A DNA stretch of 12,034 nt, taken from Gammaproteobacteria bacterium (GTDB lineage: Bacteria; Pseudomonadota; Gammaproteobacteria; Xanthomonadales; Marinicellaceae). The translations under genes and the position numbers were made by a program. Positions within the stretch are counted from its first letter, which is position 1. Each line of letters starts with the position of its first letter. This document shows positions 1 to 7,106 of this stretch, one piece after another. The notes beneath the pieces were generated by a model. The model saw nothing but the letters and a program-made list of their open reading frames with translations. It was not told the origin of the DNA and made no database searches. The stretch spans positions 1 to 12,034 of the forward strand of contig JAUHXW010000064.1 in assembly GCA_030426705.1 (NCBI GenBank), written 5' to 3'.

Positions 1-45
1 GGCCCAGTTGATCTGGATAAAATGGCTCACGGTAAAACCCATTAA
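1..45 (+). CDS. C-terminal end of probable cytochrome c oxidase subunit I (partial)
   Basis: Only the last 14 codons and a TAA stop are inside the window; they read GPVDLDKMAHGKTH. The tail itself carries no diagnostic motif. The assignment rests on position: in Pseudomonas-type aa3 oxidase loci the subunit I gene (coxA/ctaD) lies directly before the small membrane protein, cox11 and subunit III genes, which is exactly what follows here. The next gene begins 8 bases after the stop, so they are probably cotranscribed. Without the upstream sequence the identity remains an inference. Confidence 0.6.
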   Translation, partial: GPVDLDKMAHGKTH

Positions 46-53
46 TCAATTCA

Positions 54-185
54 ATGAGCCAGCAAGATAAACAAATACAGGCACAACGCAAAGCCGCCAG
101 AAAAACAGCCTTAATAATGGGCGTGGTGGCTTTGGGCTTTTTTGCCTGGTCAATATATATCGTTTTAGAAAGTGCAAAGGGATAA
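54..185 (+). CDS. 43-residue single-pass membrane protein of the cytochrome oxidase cluster (probable small assembly protein)
   Basis: A short frame with an ATG start and TAA stop encodes 43 residues. Residues 1-18 are polar and basic (MSQQDKQIQAQRKAARKT), followed by one hydrophobic segment at about residues 19-38 (ALIMGVVALGFFAWSIYIVL). The layout predicts a cytoplasmic N-terminus and one membrane helix. Tiny proteins of this kind sit between subunit I and cox11 in many beta- and gammaproteobacterial oxidase operons and are annotated as cytochrome oxidase small assembly proteins; their exact role is poorly known. The 3' end overlaps the GTG start of cox11 by 14 bases, which suggests translational coupling. 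No clear Shine-Dalgarno sequence precedes the ATG. Confidence 0.7.
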   Translation: MSQQDKQIQAQRKAARKTALIMGVVALGFFAWSIYIVLESAKG

Positions 186-741
186 AGAAAACAAAAAGGT
201 TTTGAAATTGGGTTTGGCCATTGCTGTGTTAATGGTCGGCTTCGGTTTTGCTTTGGTTCCGCTGTATGATGTGATATGTGACATCACAGGGCTGAATGGT
301 AAAACTGGTGTATTGGCCCAGGAAGAGGTCAAAGAACAAGCTGATGACCGCACGGTATTGGTGCAGTTTGATGGCACAGTAAACAGTGATTTGCCTTGGT
401 CATTCAAGCCAGCAAAATTTTCTATGGAAGTGGTTCCGGGAAAATTGTATGCAGCTGAGTACCTGGCAAAAAACATTGCTGACTATGATGTCACCGGACA
501 AGCGGTTCCCAGTGTGGCACCGAGTCAGGCATCGATTTATTTCAGTAAAACAGAATGTTTTTGTTTTACCGAACAATTGTTGACGCCAGGTGAAGAAAAA
601 CAAATGCCTGTTACCTTCATCGTTAGTTCTGATTTACCAGAGGACATTGAGGTGTTGACATTGTCTTACACTTTTTTTAACAAGAATCACATGACTTCAG
701 CGCAAAAAGCTGAAGCCAAAGATAAACACGAGAAGATTTAA
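172..741 (+). CDS. ctaG: Cytochrome c oxidase assembly protein CtaG/Cox11 (copper chaperone for CuB)
   Basis: The 189-residue product is a Cox11 family protein, an inner-membrane, periplasm-facing copper chaperone that delivers copper to the CuB centre of oxidase subunit I. It has one N-terminal membrane helix (about residues 11-30) that runs into the family signature FALVPLYDVICDITG, including Cys36, and the copper-binding CFCF motif at residues 129-132 (KTECFCFTEQ). The C-terminal part has the family's SYTFF segment near residue 165. Length is typical. The start is GTG at 172; it gives a short basic leader before the helix and overlaps the end of the upstream small gene. Subunit III follows after 18 bases. 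The family assignment is secure; the exact start is less so because the ribosome binding site is weak. Confidence 0.95.
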   Translation: MQRDKENKKVLKLGLAIAVLMVGFGFALVPLYDVICDITGLNGKTGVLAQEEVKEQADDRTVLVQFDGTVNSDLPWSFKPAKFSMEVVPGKLYAAEYLAKNIADYDVTGQAVPSVAPSQASIYFSKTECFCFTEQLLTPGEEKQMPVTFIVSSDLPEDIEVLTLSYTFFNKNHMTSAQKAEAKDKHEKI

Positions 742-759
742 TTTTTAGGGGCAAATATA

Positions 760-1632
760 ATGTCAGAGTTAAGTAAAGATCAATATTATGTACCACATCT
801 GGCCAAATGGCCCATCGTTGGTTCGATAGGTTTAACGGTAACGGTTTTGGGGGCCATCAATCAGTTAAACAGTGAAAATCCTGGCACGCCATGGGTGTTG
901 TATTTGGGTTTTGCCATCATTTTGTTGATGATGTTTGGTTGGTTTGGTGAGGTCATCAAAGAAAGTGAAGACAGTTTGTACAACACACAGGTAGATACAT
1001 CATTCCGCATGGGTATGATTTGGTTCATCTTTTCTGAAGTGATGTTTTTTGCCGCATTCTTTGGTGCTTTGTTTTATGCCAGAAATTTTTCAGTGCCCTG
1101 GTTGGGTGGAGAAGGCACCGGTCTATCCACCAATGAAGTGCTGTGGAATGGTTATGAAGGCGTGTGGCCAACCAATGGCCCAGCCGATATGGGTGGTCGT
1201 TTTGAAATCATTGATCCTTATCATTTGCCTTTGGTCAATACTTTGTTGTTGTTAGCCAGTTCGGTCACCATCACCATTGCGCACCATGCATTGCGTGCCA
1301 ATAGTCGCAAACAAACCATCATTTGGTTGATTGCCACAGTATTACTGGGTGCAACATTCCTGTTTTATCAAGTTGAAGAATACGTTGAAGCCTATACACA
1401 CTTGAACCTGACGCTGGGTTCAGGCATCTATGGTTCAACGTTCTTTATGCTGACCGGTTTCCATGGCATGCATGTAACCTTGGGCGCCATCATGATTACC
1501 ATCATCACCATTCGTGTTATCAGAGGTCATTTCAAACCAGAAAGTCATTTTGGTTTTGAAGCCGTGGCATGGTACTGGCACTTTGTTGATGTGGTATGGC
1601 TGGGATTATTTATCTTTGTCTACATTATTTAA
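760..1632 (+). CDS. coxC: Cytochrome c oxidase subunit III
   Basis: The 290-residue polytopic membrane protein is the aa3-type oxidase subunit III. It does not carry redox metals but stabilises the catalytic core and helps maintain proton uptake. Visible family features are the N-terminal YYVPHLAKWPIVGSIGL segment, the conserved SEVMFFAAFFGALFYAR helix, FHGMHVTLGAIM near residue 235 and the closing AVAWYWHFVDVVWLGLFIFVY helix with the conserved WHFVDVVW core. A hydrophilic insertion between helices (about residues 112-150) is common in proteobacterial aa3 enzymes. The start is ATG with an AGGGG ribosome binding site at 747-751, 8 bases upstream. It lies 18 bases after cox11 and is followed by an intrinsic terminator, so this may end one transcript. 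Confidence 0.97.
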   Translation: MSELSKDQYYVPHLAKWPIVGSIGLTVTVLGAINQLNSENPGTPWVLYLGFAIILLMMFGWFGEVIKESEDSLYNTQVDTSFRMGMIWFIFSEVMFFAAFFGALFYARNFSVPWLGGEGTGLSTNEVLWNGYEGVWPTNGPADMGGRFEIIDPYHLPLVNTLLLLASSVTITIAHHALRANSRKQTIIWLIATVLLGATFLFYQVEEYVEAYTHLNLTLGSGIYGSTFFMLTGFHGMHVTLGAIMITIITIRVIRGHFKPESHFGFEAVAWYWHFVDVVWLGLFIFVYII

Positions 1633-1657
1633 TCCTACAAATATTATCTGACGTTAG

Positions 1658-1684
1658 AAAACCCATCGCTTTGATGGGTTTTTT
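1658..1684 (+). terminator. Intrinsic terminator after coxC
   Basis: A hairpin with arms AAAACCCATC (1658-1667) and GATGGGTTTT (1673-1682), loop GCTTT, runs into a tract of six T (1679-1684 with the arm's own T residues). It begins 25 bases after the coxC stop. It should end or attenuate the coxA-coxC transcript before the DUF2909-surf1-ctaAB genes. Confidence 0.85.
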
Positions 1685-1729
1685 ACTTGGTTTCCTTTAA
1701 AATACCGGCAATTTACAATACACCCTATC

Positions 1730-1942
1730 ATGAAATACGTCATTGTCATTCTGCTTCTTTTTATCATATTCAGCCTGGGTTCGGCGATGTTCTATTTGGT
1801 GAAAGGACAAGGAAAAAGCCAAAATACTGTACGTTTTTTAACCGTACGAGTAGTCTTGAGTGTATTGTTGTTTTTATTTATCATCTTGGCAGCAAAAATG
1901 GGATGGATTGAAACCCATTCCCCACATTTTTTAAACCCCTGA
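1730..1942 (+). CDS. DUF2909 family twin transmembrane protein
   Basis: A 70-residue protein with two hydrophobic helices, about residues 3-23 (YVIVILLLFIIFSLGSAMFYL) and 38-58, separated by a short basic loop (VKGQGKSQNTVRFLTVR). This is the layout and sequence style of the DUF2909 family, which in Pseudomonas lies between coxC and the SURF1 gene as it does here. The biochemical role is unknown; context suggests oxidase biogenesis. The start is ATG at 1730 with no recognisable Shine-Dalgarno sequence. The stop TGA shares its last base with the ATG of the SURF1 gene (TGATG), so translation of the two is probably coupled. Confidence 0.85.
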   Translation: MKYVIVILLLFIIFSLGSAMFYLVKGQGKSQNTVRFLTVRVVLSVLLFLFIILAAKMGWIETHSPHFLNP

Positions 1943-2670
1943 TGTCTGCTAAAAAATTTCCCTGGATATTCAGTCTGCTGTGGCTGCTGATTTTGATGGT
2001 GATGCTGTGGGCTGGTTTTTGGCAATTGGGTAGAGCGGAACAAAAGCGACAATTCAAGGCTAACTCCGAAGCAGGTGAATCCATCAAACCCAAAACTTTA
2101 GATGACTGGCAAAAGCTCAAACCGTTTGAAACTGTTGAATTTACAGGCCGATATCATGATTTACATTTTGCCCTGGATAACCAGATCAATGATGGCCAGG
2201 TGGGTCAGTATTTGTTCACAATCTCTGAAACCACCGAAGGTATTTGGCTGCTAATCAATCGCGGCTGGTTTACTGGTGCGATTAATCTGGAGTCTTTACC
2301 TGATTTTCAGACAATCAAGGGAAAGGTGGCAGCGTGGCCTGAACCGGGGTACAAAATGGGGGATCAAGCCATCAGGGACACCCATTTGCAAGCTGTGACT
2401 TATTTGGAATTTGAGCCAGTTACCGCTTTGATAAAAGCGCGGCTGTGCGAGCGTTCAGCGGGTAAAGACTGTATAATTCCCGAGCTTACAGTGAAGTTAG
2501 ATGCTGAGATGCCTTACGGTTTTAAACGCGAATGGCCATTGCCAAGAATGACAGCAGCAAAACATCAGGCTTATGCCATACAGTGGTTTACCATGTCACT
2601 GGTGCTTTGTGTGGTTTATATTATTTTTTTAAGAAAAACAAAGGTCTTTAACAAACCCAATGAAAACTAA
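1942..2670 (+). CDS. SURF1 family cytochrome oxidase biogenesis protein
   Basis: The 242-residue product has the SURF1 architecture: an N-terminal membrane helix (about residues 8-28), a periplasmic domain, and a C-terminal helix (about residues 213-230). Conserved pieces are GFWQLGRAEQK (25-35), the RGWF element at 107-110 inside IWLLINRGWF, and the closing HQAYAIQWFTMSLVLCV segment, where YAxQWF is characteristic. SURF1 proteins bind heme a and help insert it into oxidase subunit I, consistent with heme A and heme O synthase genes just downstream. Start ATG overlaps the preceding stop by one base. The next gene's ATG lies inside this gene, 11 bases before its end. Confidence 0.93.
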   Translation: MSAKKFPWIFSLLWLLILMVMLWAGFWQLGRAEQKRQFKANSEAGESIKPKTLDDWQKLKPFETVEFTGRYHDLHFALDNQINDGQVGQYLFTISETTEGIWLLINRGWFTGAINLESLPDFQTIKGKVAAWPEPGYKMGDQAIRDTHLQAVTYLEFEPVTALIKARLCERSAGKDCIIPELTVKLDAEMPYGFKREWPLPRMTAAKHQAYAIQWFTMSLVLCVVYIIFLRKTKVFNKPNEN

Positions 2671-3226
2671 AACTAAAAATCGTTTGACCATAATTCTGAC
2701 TGTGGTGTTTTTTATGGGACCGGTCGTGGCTGCTTATTTGTTGAGCTCAGGTGTGGTTGACTATAAACCTGAAAGCACCAAAAACAATGGCCAGTTTATT
2801 TCACCGGTGGTTAAGGTTGAAGACTTTTCGGCAGAGCAATGGGCCAAGGACTTAATGGGTACCTGGACCTTGATCAGGGTAGTGCCTGAGGCTTGTGCCA
2901 ACCAATGCCAAATATTTGAGGATGAGTTAAGCCGTTACCAAAAAAGTTTAGGACATCGTGCAGAAAAAATGCACCTGATGCTGATTGCTCAAGCGTTTCT
3001 ATCTGAAATGCCAGATAATTTTCCTCATGTGAAAAAAGTAAGTATTGAAGAGAATAAAGCATTACAGGCAGAATTTGCCCGTTTGTCCGAGGTGTCGCTG
3101 GGAGATGGACATGGCTTGTTTGTGGTGGCGCCAGAAGGGTATTTGATGATGGCTTTTACCGCAGAAAACACCTCCAGTGAAATCATTAAGGATTTGTCCT
3201 TGTTAGTGAAAAGAAAGGGTGATTGA
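2660..3226 (+). CDS. Membrane-anchored, diverged Sco-like (thioredoxin-fold) protein of the oxidase cluster
   Basis: The 188-residue product has one N-terminal membrane helix (about residues 8-29) and a periplasmic domain. It contains C79 and C83 in a CxxxC arrangement (EACANQCQIF), His151 in GDGHGLFVVAPEG, and a C-terminal segment (IIKDLSLLVKR) resembling the last helix of thioredoxin-fold Sco proteins. Sco1/SenC proteins use CxxxC plus a distal His to carry copper to CuA. The distance from C83 to H151 is shorter than in typical Sco proteins and overall similarity is low, so the relationship is inferred from motif order. In Pseudomonas the equivalent position (between SURF1 and ctaA) is an uncharacterised gene. 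It overlaps SURF1 by 11 bases and the ctaA start is immediately after its stop. Confidence 0.8.
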   Translation: MKTKTKNRLTIILTVVFFMGPVVAAYLLSSGVVDYKPESTKNNGQFISPVVKVEDFSAEQWAKDLMGTWTLIRVVPEACANQCQIFEDELSRYQKSLGHRAEKMHLMLIAQAFLSEMPDNFPHVKKVSIEENKALQAEFARLSEVSLGDGHGLFVVAPEGYLMMAFTAENTSSEIIKDLSLLVKRKGD

Positions 3227-3227
3227 T

Positions 3228-4199
3228 ATGAAATACAGACATTTGGCCTGGTTTGCCGTGGGTTTGACTTTATGTGTGGTGGTTTTAGGTGCCTTTGTGC
3301 GCTTGTCCGATGCAGGTTTGGGCTGTCCTGACTGGCCCGGTTGTTATGGCCATTTGGCCTGGCCCAATGAAGCTCATGAAATAGAAAAAGCCAATGAAAC
3401 GTTCACCGAACGAGCCGTTGAAGTGGCCAAAGCCTGGAAAGAAATGGTCCATAGATACCTGGCCAGTACTTTAGGATTGATAGCGATTGTCTTGTTTGTT
3501 TGGGCTTTCAGGAAACGCTATTTGGAATCTTTCACTTTGCCATTGGTGGTTTTATTGGTGGTGATTTTTCAGGGGATGCTGGGCATGTGGACGGTGACCT
3601 GGAAATTACATCCGGTTGTGGTGATGGCACATTTGCTGGGAGGGCTGACGGTGATGTCCTTACTGGTGTGGCTGGCTTGCTCACGAACACCAGCCATTAC
3701 GCCTTATCGCTATGCAGGGCATGTTAAACAATGGATGGTGGTAGCCGGTTTGATTTTGCTGGTTCTGCAAATTGCCTTGGGTGGTTGGACCAGTGCCAAT
3801 TATGCTGCCCTCGCTTGTGTGGGGTTTCCACAGTGTAATGGGGTTTGGTGGCCTGAAATGGATTTTATGCAAGCACTTGATTTATATAAACAGATTGGAC
3901 CCGACTATGAATTTGGGGTCAAGGATGGGCCCGCCAGAATGGCAATTCAAATGATGCACCGCATGGGCTTTATGGTGGTGACGGTTTATTTTGGCTGGTT
4001 GATATTTAGGTTGACGCGAAACCGTGAACTGTTGCCATTAGGAATCAGCTTGTTGGTGCTGTTGTTGTTACAAATCACTTTGGGTATCATCAATGTCACC
4101 TATTCATTACCTTTGGTGGTGGCCACCATGCACAATGGCGTGGCTGCTTTGCTGCTGGCCAATATGGTGATTTTGTTATACAAGACCAGAAAGGAATAA
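3228..4199 (+). CDS. ctaA: Heme A synthase (CtaA/Cox15)
   Basis: This polytopic protein (323 residues from the ATG) oxidises the C8 methyl of heme O to a formyl group, making heme A for the aa3 oxidase. Family marks are the N-terminal GAFVRLSDAGLGCPDWPGC stretch (C33, C39) and heme-ligand histidines in EMVHRY (H75), VMAHLLGG (H135), MMHRMGF (H244) and TMHNGVA (H302). A second Cys pair lies at 197 and 203. The lysine/glutamate-rich loop before EMVHRY is normal for the proteobacterial type. I chose ATG at 3228 because AAAGGG (3214-3219) sits 8 bases upstream; an in-frame GTG at 3219 would add three residues and overlap the previous gene. ctaB follows after 9 bases. Confidence 0.95.
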   Translation: MKYRHLAWFAVGLTLCVVVLGAFVRLSDAGLGCPDWPGCYGHLAWPNEAHEIEKANETFTERAVEVAKAWKEMVHRYLASTLGLIAIVLFVWAFRKRYLESFTLPLVVLLVVIFQGMLGMWTVTWKLHPVVVMAHLLGGLTVMSLLVWLACSRTPAITPYRYAGHVKQWMVVAGLILLVLQIALGGWTSANYAALACVGFPQCNGVWWPEMDFMQALDLYKQIGPDYEFGVKDGPARMAIQMMHRMGFMVVTVYFGWLIFRLTRNRELLPLGISLLVLLLLQITLGIINVTYSLPLVVATMHNGVAALLLANMVILLYKTRKE

Positions 4200-4208
4200 C
4201 TGAACAAT

Positions 4209-5117
4209 ATGAGCCACCTCAAACAATACCTCGAACTGACCAAGCCCAAAGTGGTGCTGTTGATTTTGTTCACGGCCTTTGTGGGCATGTTGCTCTCCAT
4301 GCGTAATTTTCCGACTTCTGAATGGGTACTGATATTCTGGGGCTTATTGGGGATTGGGCTGTCTTCAGGTGCGGCCGCGGCGGTGAATCATTGGGCGGAT
4401 CAAAAAGCCGATGCCATCATGTTGCGCACCCAGCATCGACCATTGCCCAGTGGTGAATTGAGTGCCGGCAGGGTATTGATTTTTGCCAGTATTTTGACGG
4501 CCATTGGCATGTTTATATTGGTGTATTTTGTCAATGTGCTGACTGCAGTTTTGACCTTTTTATCACTGATTGGCTATGCGTTCATTTATACTTTTTATTT
4601 GAAACGGGCAACGCCACAAAACATTGTGATTGGCGGGGCTGCTGGTGCGACACCGCCAGTTCTGGGATGGTCAACGATGACTGGTCATGTGACGGCGGAT
4701 GCGCTCATCATGTTTGGCATCATTTTTGCCTGGACGCCACCGCATTTTTGGGCTTTGGCCATTTATCGCAAAGAAGATTATGCCAAGGCAGATATTCCCA
4801 TGTTACCAGTGACTCATGGTGTTGCGTTCACCCAGTTACACATCATCTTCTATACGATCATTTTGATTTTGGTAACCATTTTTCCCTTTTTGACTGGCAT
4901 GAGTGGCTTGATTTATTTGACCGGTGCTTTGTTGTTGGGTGGCAAATTTTTGTGGATGGCCATTGAGCTGAAAAAAACCCAATCACCTTTGTTAGCCTGG
5001 CAGACATTCAAATATTCAATCTGGTATTTGATGCTGTTGTATGCCTTTTTATTGGCAGATCATTACATCCATGTCGGTGATGTGATGCCGCGTTTGTTTG
5101 TGGAACCCATCATTTGA
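4209..5117 (+). CDS. ctaB: Heme O synthase, protoheme IX farnesyltransferase (CtaB/CyoE/Cox10)
   Basis: The 302-residue member of the UbiA prenyltransferase superfamily attaches a farnesyl group to protoheme to give heme O, the substrate of the preceding heme A synthase. It opens with the typical YLELTKPKVVLLILFTAFVG. The first Asp-rich motif is seen as NHWADQKADAIMLRTQHRPL (N60, D64, D68 with MxRTxxRPL), followed by YTFYLKRATPQNIVIGGAAG and the second catalytic loop TPPHFWALAIYRKEDYAKAD (about 176-195). Length is normal and several hydrophobic helices are evident. An AAGGA sequence at 4191-4195 is a rather distant ribosome binding site (13 bases). The gene's TGA overlaps the TTG start of the tatD-like gene. 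Confidence 0.96.
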   Translation: MSHLKQYLELTKPKVVLLILFTAFVGMLLSMRNFPTSEWVLIFWGLLGIGLSSGAAAAVNHWADQKADAIMLRTQHRPLPSGELSAGRVLIFASILTAIGMFILVYFVNVLTAVLTFLSLIGYAFIYTFYLKRATPQNIVIGGAAGATPPVLGWSTMTGHVTADALIMFGIIFAWTPPHFWALAIYRKEDYAKADIPMLPVTHGVAFTQLHIIFYTIILILVTIFPFLTGMSGLIYLTGALLLGGKFLWMAIELKKTQSPLLAWQTFKYSIWYLMLLYAFLLADHYIHVGDVMPRLFVEPII

Positions 5118-5878
5118 TAGAACTGATAGATTCACATATCTACCTGGATGATGAGCGGTTTGATTTTGATCGCAAAGAACTGATCAAAATGGCCCAGCTG
5201 GCTGGTGTCAAACAATTTGTGGTACCAGCGGTCAAAACCAATCAATTTCCTAAGGTTTTACACCTCGCCAAAGAACACCCTGAAGTGGCTTACACATTGG
5301 GATTACATCCTTATTACATCAATGAACACCAAGCCAAAGACCTGGAATTTTTGGCGCAAACCTTACAGGGTTCAGCAGCAATAGGGATTGGCGAATGTGG
5401 GCTTGATTTTTATTTGAAAGATTTGGACAGAGAAAAACAAAAACTGATCTTTGAAGCGCAAGTGGTGTTGGCCAAACATTTTGATCTGCCATTGATACTG
5501 CATGTCAGAGGCGCCGTGGCGGAAGTGTTTGCAATATTGCAAAAACATAACTATTACAAAGCAGTGATGCACAGCTTCAATGGTTCAATAGAGCAAGCAA
5601 AACAAATCATTCAGCAAGGTGTTTATTTGGGGTTTGGTGCGGCAGTGTGTAATCCAAAAGCCAAAAAGTTAAGGCAAGTGGTTGAGTCTGTGCCCATACA
5701 ATCCATGATGCTGGAAACCGATGCGCCGGACCAACCTTTTTATGACCGTTTTGGCAAAAGAAACCTTCCTATTGATTTGGTAAGGGTGAATCATGAGGTT
5801 GCGGGTATTAAAGGCATTGAGCCTGAATTTTTGGCGCAACAAACGACCGCCAATGTGAGGAATTTGTTTGGCTTATGA
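5114..5878 (+). CDS. TatD family metal-dependent hydrolase (putative deoxyribonuclease)
   Basis: The 254-residue product is a TIM-barrel amidohydrolase of the TatD/YcfH/YjjV family, enzymes reported as metal-dependent DNases. Metal-site elements visible are GIGECGLDFY (E94), LILHVRGA (H130), VMHSFNGS (H153) and LETDAPD (D203). The N-terminal metal motif, usually HxH, reads DSHIYLD: His8 is present but the second His is Tyr10. E. coli TatD itself also departs from HxH, so the protein may still be active. The only start giving the complete first strand is TTG at 5114, in a TTGA overlap with the ctaB stop. The end overlaps the next gene by ATGA. The cellular substrate cannot be told from sequence. 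Confidence 0.9.
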   Translation: MIELIDSHIYLDDERFDFDRKELIKMAQLAGVKQFVVPAVKTNQFPKVLHLAKEHPEVAYTLGLHPYYINEHQAKDLEFLAQTLQGSAAIGIGECGLDFYLKDLDREKQKLIFEAQVVLAKHFDLPLILHVRGAVAEVFAILQKHNYYKAVMHSFNGSIEQAKQIIQQGVYLGFGAAVCNPKAKKLRQVVESVPIQSMMLETDAPDQPFYDRFGKRNLPIDLVRVNHEVAGIKGIEPEFLAQQTTANVRNLFGL

Positions 5879-6615
5879 AAGAACGATTTGGCGGCATAGA
5901 ACGACTTTTTGGAGAGGCACAATTGCAATCCTTGCAGCAAAGCCATGTAGCCATAGTGGGTGTTGGTGGTGTCGGCTGTTGGGCTGCTGAAATGTTGGCA
6001 CGTTCTGGCGTGGGGCAAATCACCTTGATTGACGCCGATGAATTGTGCGTGACCAATATCAATCGTCAAATTCATGCGCTTGACAGCACCGTAGGTCAAT
6101 CCAAGGTGCAAGTGATGGCGCAGCGCATCAAGGATATTAACCCGGATTGTGAAGTACACTGCAAGGAACAGTTTTTTATGGCCAGCACCGCTGATGAATT
6201 GTTGGTCGATTTTGATTATTTGATTGATGCCATTGATTCAGTCAAGCACAAAGTGTTGTTGTTGGCCGAATGCCTGCAAAGAAAAATCCCGGTGGTGACT
6301 TGTGGTGGCGCTGGTGGTAAAACTGATCCAGCTTGCATTCAAAGTGCTGATTTGGCCAAAAGCAGTGGTGATCGTTTGCTCAAAAAAGTGCGCTATGAAC
6401 TGCGCAAACACCACGGTTTAAAAAACAAAAAGAAATTCAAGATCCAGGCAGTTTATTCCGACCAGCCTATGATTCTGCCGTTTTGCGAAGTGGGTGAACA
6501 ACAATCGTTTAAACTTGACTGCGATTCCGGCTATGGCACCAGTCCGACGGTTATCAGCAGTTTTGGAATCAGAGCCGCACATGTGGTGATTAAGGAACTA
6601 TTGAAATATAAATAG
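5875..6615 (+). CDS. tcdA: tRNA threonylcarbamoyladenosine dehydratase TcdA (CsdL/YgdL)
   Basis: The 246-residue product belongs to the ThiF/MoeB/E1-like adenylating family, TcdA branch. TcdA uses ATP to dehydrate t6A at position 37 of ANN-decoding tRNAs to the cyclic form ct6A. The characteristic opening RFGGIERLFG (residues 4-13), the nucleotide-binding GVGGVG (29-34), the LIDADELCVTNINRQ stretch (51-65) and DAIDSV (118-123) are all seen. TcdA proteins are usually slightly longer (E. coli about 268 residues). It starts in an ATGA overlap with the tatD-like gene and so is probably translated with it. No terminator is apparent between its stop and the next small gene 35 bases away. Confidence 0.94.
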   Translation: MKERFGGIERLFGEAQLQSLQQSHVAIVGVGGVGCWAAEMLARSGVGQITLIDADELCVTNINRQIHALDSTVGQSKVQVMAQRIKDINPDCEVHCKEQFFMASTADELLVDFDYLIDAIDSVKHKVLLLAECLQRKIPVVTCGGAGGKTDPACIQSADLAKSSGDRLLKKVRYELRKHHGLKNKKKFKIQAVYSDQPMILPFCEVGEQQSFKLDCDSGYGTSPTVISSFGIRAAHVVIKELLKYK

Positions 6616-6650
6616 GTCGAATCAGTATTCTACAAATAGTTGATATCATC

Positions 6651-7106
6651 TTGAAATTCTTAATTTTGATCATTGGTCTTACAGTTAGCATTAATATCAA
6701 TTCGCAATTGTTACATCCAACATTTTGCACATCTGATGCCAGGTCAAGTTTGGTTCTTCAACAGGTGGATCATGACTGGAATCCCATCCCTTTTGATTGT
6801 AAAAACACCTCGGTACTGATTGTTGGAAAGAATTTAAAAGGAGAAAAGGTTGAAAAAGAAATTAAGCCTAATCAACATAGATGGTGCCCAGCAAAAATTA
6901 ATAAGACCTCCGGTCATGAAAACCGAATGTCAAATCCGGTAACAGTACTTTTTGAAAATCCTGGAACCTATGATGTAACCATTAAAAAATTTGACCAAAT
7001 TAACCAATTTAAAGACGTGGTCATTGAAGTGGGTGATGATGGTTGCCACACAAAGATGGTTAAATTGGAAGTGATGTTTGAGGACATTAACAAACCAAAA
7101 AAATAG
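6651..7106 (+). CDS. Small secreted protein with four cysteines, function unknown
   Basis: I do not recognise this 151-residue protein. A TTG start gives a plausible signal peptide (MKFLILIIGLTVSININSQ, cleavage near residue 18-19). The mature part is hydrophilic and has four cysteines (C26, C50, C79, C132), which could form two disulfides in the periplasm. The stretch FENPGTYDVTI followed by strands up to VKLEVMFED suggests a small beta-sandwich; the DDGCHTK element resembles the end of some secreted carboxypeptidase-regulatory-like domains, a weak similarity. The gene is more AT-rich than its neighbours, has no visible Shine-Dalgarno sequence, and its stop abuts a terminator serving the opposite strand. 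The reading frame is convincing; the start is uncertain since the next in-frame ATG is too far in. Confidence 0.65.
   Translation: MKFLILIIGLTVSININSQLLHPTFCTSDARSSLVLQQVDHDWNPIPFDCKNTSVLIVGKNLKGEKVEKEIKPNQHRWCPAKINKTSGHENRMSNPVTVLFENPGTYDVTIKKFDQINQFKDVVIEVGDDGCHTKMVKLEVMFEDINKPKK

Noticed and set aside
1687..1911. 74-codon + strand frame overlapping the DUF2909 gene
   Set aside because: It is in another frame over a recognised twin-helix protein and starts next to a terminator without a ribosome binding site.
3219..3227. GTG at 3219 as the start of ctaA
   Set aside because: It lies within the preceding gene and overlaps the Shine-Dalgarno-like AAAGGG; ATG at 3228 has correct spacing and the usual N-terminus.
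6616..6650. Possible terminator or promoter between tcdA and the small secreted gene
   Set aside because: Only short, weak inverted sequence around GATATC is present, with no T tract and no convincing -35/-10 pair.
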